The notes below the pieces were generated by a model. It did not search any database, was not told where the DNA came from, and saw only the letters and a program-made list of their open reading frames with translations. A stretch of 6,604 nucleotides of DNA. Source: Prevotella sp. (lineage in GTDB: Bacteria > Bacteroidota > Bacteroidia > Bacteroidales > Bacteroidaceae). Each line of letters starts with the position of its first letter. The first letter of the stretch is position 1. The position numbers and the translations under genes are program-made. Below are positions 5,151-6,604 of the stretch, piece after piece. The stretch lies in NCBI GenBank assembly GCA_003447235.1, contig DLZV01000036.1, positions 1 to 6,604 on the forward strand, read 5' to 3'.

Positions 5151-5382
5151 CAACTTGAACAACTTTTACAACAAGTAACAACGCTTCGCGGGGACATTGC
5201 CTCTTCGAGGCCCATGCAGACTAAGGCTTGCTGCAAGGGAAACAACTATGAACAACGCTTCGCCAGGACAATCAGCAGGAAATGTCCATGGCGAAGCGTT
5301 GTATTTTGTTGTTTACCTTGCAGCAGGATTGCGACACGCGAAGCGTGTAGGTTGTTACAAGTTGTAAAAGTTGTATTTGTTG
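5151..5382. repeat. Large nested inverted repeat between convergent genes
   Basis: Inner arms 5230-5270 and 5283-5324 pair over about 41 positions (GCTGCAAGG.AAACAAC, a 5-nt mismatch, then ACAACGCTTCGCCA and GGACA) around a 12-nt loop. Outer arms 5159-5182 and 5351-5374 pair as ACAACTTTTACAAC..GTAACAAC, with weaker pairing out to 5151 and 5382. The unpaired middle parts each carry a small hairpin: GCCTC-TTC-GAGGC on the left (5199-5211) and ACACGC-GAA-GCGTGT on the right. The core ACGCTTCGC appears four times, twice in each orientation. Its place between a rightward and a leftward gene fits a bidirectional terminator. The internal repetition also resembles a non-autonomous miniature element; no transposase or clear target duplication is seen. 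Confidence 0.85.
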
Positions 5383-5404
5383 TTTTCCCAACTCAGCAAG
5401 TGGC

Positions 5405-5599
5405 TTATAGGATCTCCAGCACCATCTCGGCCACTTCCTCGGGCGTGTTGAAAAGCATGCCCTCCTCCAGGTCCGCGTCGCTGAGCGAGTCGAGGTAGGT
5501 CTTGGCCGTCTCCTCGTCGGTGCGCGGCGCTCCGTCCTTGTCCTTGGCCTGGAGAATGGCCTGGAGGACGGCCTGCCGATATTCCGCCACCGTCATCAT
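5405..5599 (-). CDS. Small acidic protein of unknown function, coupled to the SDR
   Basis: This 64-residue protein (MMTVAEYRQAVLQAILQAKD...) is predicted helical and acidic, with the pattern DEETAKTYLDSLSDADLEEG in the middle and ending EEVAEMVLEIL. It has no signal peptide or membrane segment, and I do not recognise the family. It is probably real: its ATG overlaps the stop of the upstream SDR gene as ATGA (5596-5599), the classic arrangement for translational coupling, and its codon use resembles that of the SDR. A second ATG directly follows the first. A role linked to the SDR (stability, partner or regulation) is only suggested by the overlap. Confidence 0.7.
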   Translation of the reverse strand: MMTVAEYRQAVLQAILQAKDKDGAPRTDEETAKTYLDSLSDADLEEGMLFNTPEEVAEMVLEIL

Positions 5600-6363
5600 T
5601 CGGCGTTGCGCTTGACGACGGAACCGCTGGCCTGGTGGGTGGCCAGTACGAGCACCTCGGCGATCTGGACATGGGCTGGCGCGCTGGCCGCATAGTAGGC
5701 CACGTCGGCGATGTCCTCGCCCGTGAGCGGCTTGATGCCCTGATAGACACTGTTGGCCCGCTCGTCGTCGCCGTGGAAGCGGACGTTGCTAAAGTGGGTC
5801 TCCACCAGTCCCGGCTTGATATTGGTCACGCGGATGCGCGTGTGGGCCGTGTCGATGCGCAGTCCGTCGGTGATCATCTTCACCGCCGCCTTTGTGCCGC
5901 AATAGACGTTGCCGTTGGCGTAGGCAGCGTCGCCAGCCACCGAACCGATGTTGATGATCTCGCCACGGTTGCGCTCCACCATGCCCGGCACGAGCGCGCG
6001 GCTCACGTAGAGCAGGCCCTTGATGTTGGTGTCGATCATCGTGTTCCAGTCGTCGAGGTCGCCACCCTGCAGCGGGTCGAGGCCCAAGGCCAGTCCGGCG
6101 TTGTTGATCAGCACGTCGATCTCGGCCCAGTCGGCCTCCAGGCTGCCGCAGACGTCAAACACCTGCTGCTGGTCTCTCACGTCGAAGCAGAGCGTCTTCG
6201 CACGCACGCCCAGCGCCTCGATGCGCTCGGCCAGCGCCTGGAGCAGGTGGTCTCTGCGGCCCGTGATGATCACGTCGTAGCCCTCTTTGGCAAAGCGCAG
6301 CGCGCAAGCCTCACCGATGCCGCTCGTCGCGCCGGTGACCATACAAATCTTTCTCTTTTCCAT
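5596..6363 (-). CDS. Short-chain dehydrogenase/reductase, YdfG-like
   Basis: The 255-residue protein is a classical SDR of normal family length. Visible elements are the nucleotide-binding TGATSGIG (10-17), RR at 36-37 after the second strand (fits NADP preference), D61-V62 for the adenine ring, NNAG (87-90), and the catalytic set N113, S141, Y154 and K158 (NVYCGTKAA). The segments GLALGLDPLQGGDLDDWNTM and GLVETHFSNVRFHGDDERA, and the end AEVLVLATHQASGSVV, closely match the YdfG group, which oxidises 3-hydroxy acids (L-allo-threonine, L-serine, 3-hydroxyisobutyrate) or reduces malonic semialdehyde with NADP(H) in the cytosol. The exact substrate is inference. The start at 6363 puts the first strand and glycine motif at the expected place and is preceded by an A-rich stretch. 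It is followed by the overlapping 64-residue gene. Confidence 0.92.
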   Translation of the reverse strand: MEKRKICMVTGATSGIGEACALRFAKEGYDVIITGRRDHLLQALAERIEALGVRAKTLCFDVRDQQQVFDVCGSLEADWAEIDVLINNAGLALGLDPLQGGDLDDWNTMIDTNIKGLLYVSRALVPGMVERNRGEIINIGSVAGDAAYANGNVYCGTKAAVKMITDGLRIDTAHTRIRVTNIKPGLVETHFSNVRFHGDDERANSVYQGIKPLTGEDIADVAYYAASAPAHVQIAEVLVLATHQASGSVVKRNAE

Positions 6364-6379
6364 ATTTTTTTTCTGTCAA

Positions 6380-6406
6380 GGGCGGGAAGGTCGGCCCCTC
6401 CCGCCC
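6380..6406. promoter_or_regulatory. G+C-rich hairpin in the SDR leader
   Basis: GGGCGGGA (6380-6387) pairs perfectly with TCCCGCCC (6399-6406) around an 11-nt loop, ending 16 nt upstream of the SDR start codon. On the minus strand it is followed by TTGACAGAAAAAAAAT and then ATG, so the stem stands directly before the ribosome-landing region. A near -7 element, TAACCTTTG (minus strand 6414-6406, one base too long), touches it. It could be an attenuator-like leader structure, an operator, or the terminator of a gene reading from the right. Confidence 0.45.
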
Positions 6407-6445
6407 AAAGGTTATTCTACTCAACTTTCGCATGTAAGCTTCACA

Positions 6446-6604
6446 CGCCCTGAAAGGGCAGTAGCTCCTAGCCCAGGGCATCGCCCTGGGTTATTACGGC
6501 GCAAACCTGTCGCCCTGTAAGGGCAAAAGCTTTAAAAATCCAGGCAATATATAAGGCTTTTGCCCTTACAGGGCGCCTTGCTGATTGCTATTATACCCAG
6601 GGCG
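6446..6604. repeat. Cluster of REP-like GCCCT/AGGGC palindromes, continuing past the window
   Basis: The cluster consists of a short palindrome GCCCT-GAA-AGGGC (6447-6459), CCCAGGGC-ATC-GCCCTGGG (6472-6490), and a perfect 20-bp inverted repeat CGCCCTGTAAGGGCAAAAGC (6511-6530) with its complement at 6556-6575 around a 25-nt spacer. The start of another CCCAGGGCG unit is cut by the window end. I know similar repeats as abundant intergenic palindromes in Bacteroidales chromosomes. They probably act in transcript ends or as remnants of REP-type mobility; function is unproven. Confidence 0.85.

Noticed and set aside
5104..5178. 24-codon ORF MVLPKYGVIRRGHIEDNLNN.. after the glycosidase
   Set aside because: A GGGGG stretch precedes the ATG at a fair distance, but the ORF runs into the inverted repeat and has no recognisable feature; chance is more likely.
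5635..6453. 272-codon open frame on the plus strand
   Set aside because: It is the complement of the SDR gene, whose catalytic residues are all present. The plus-strand product is His/Val/Asp-rich and unlike a real protein.

Overview
The window looks like Bacteroidota chromosome, most likely Bacteroidales and plausibly Prevotellaceae. Four things point there: the C-terminus of a TonB-dependent receptor, several matches to the Bacteroidota promoter (TTTG, about 20 nt, TAnnTTTG), little Shine-Dalgarno signal before most starts, and the characteristic GCCCT..AGGGC / CCCAGGGC..GCCCTGGG palindromic repeats at the right end. The genus call is inference.

Left part (1-2670) is an A+T-richer, gene-poor accessory stretch. 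It holds the last 68 codons of an outer-membrane receptor, a 54-codon exported ORF that stops inside a repeat, and a minus-strand Fic-domain protein with a fused VbhA-like antitoxin region. Then comes over 1 kb of intergenic DNA. The Fic gene is bracketed by a perfect 29-bp inverted repeat built of TGTAACA heptamers (copies A and B). A third, longer copy (C) lies further right, and between B and C sits a perfect 50-bp A+T-rich palindrome. A well-formed promoter at 2234-2265 then fires rightward into a roughly 400-nt leader containing three 24-bp tandem repeats.

Middle part (2674-5087) is G+C-rich and reads rightward. A single-pass membrane protein of the kind usually encoded beside an ECF sigma factor is followed 12 nt later by a Spy/CpxP-like periplasmic protein. 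The sigma-factor gene normally expected upstream is absent from the window. Next is an exported GHL10-family glycoside-hydrolase-like protein (relative of E. coli DigH) with a C-terminal fibronectin-III-like domain. Its start lies in three tandem 14-nt units, each with its own ATG; the first two encode five-codon minicistrons whose stops overlap the next ATG.

Right part (5088-6604) begins with a large nested inverted repeat (5151-5382) between convergent genes. Leftward genes follow: a classical short-chain dehydrogenase (YdfG type) and a coupled 64-residue acidic protein of unknown function, joined by an ATGA overlap. A strong G+C hairpin lies in the SDR leader, and the window ends in a cluster of REP-like palindromes.

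No obviously new multi-gene system is visible. The most unusual signals are the Fic gene with correlated changes in its Fic and inhibitory motifs inside inverted heptamer repeats, the minicistron chain before the glycosidase gene, and the apparently orphaned membrane-protein/Spy-like pair.
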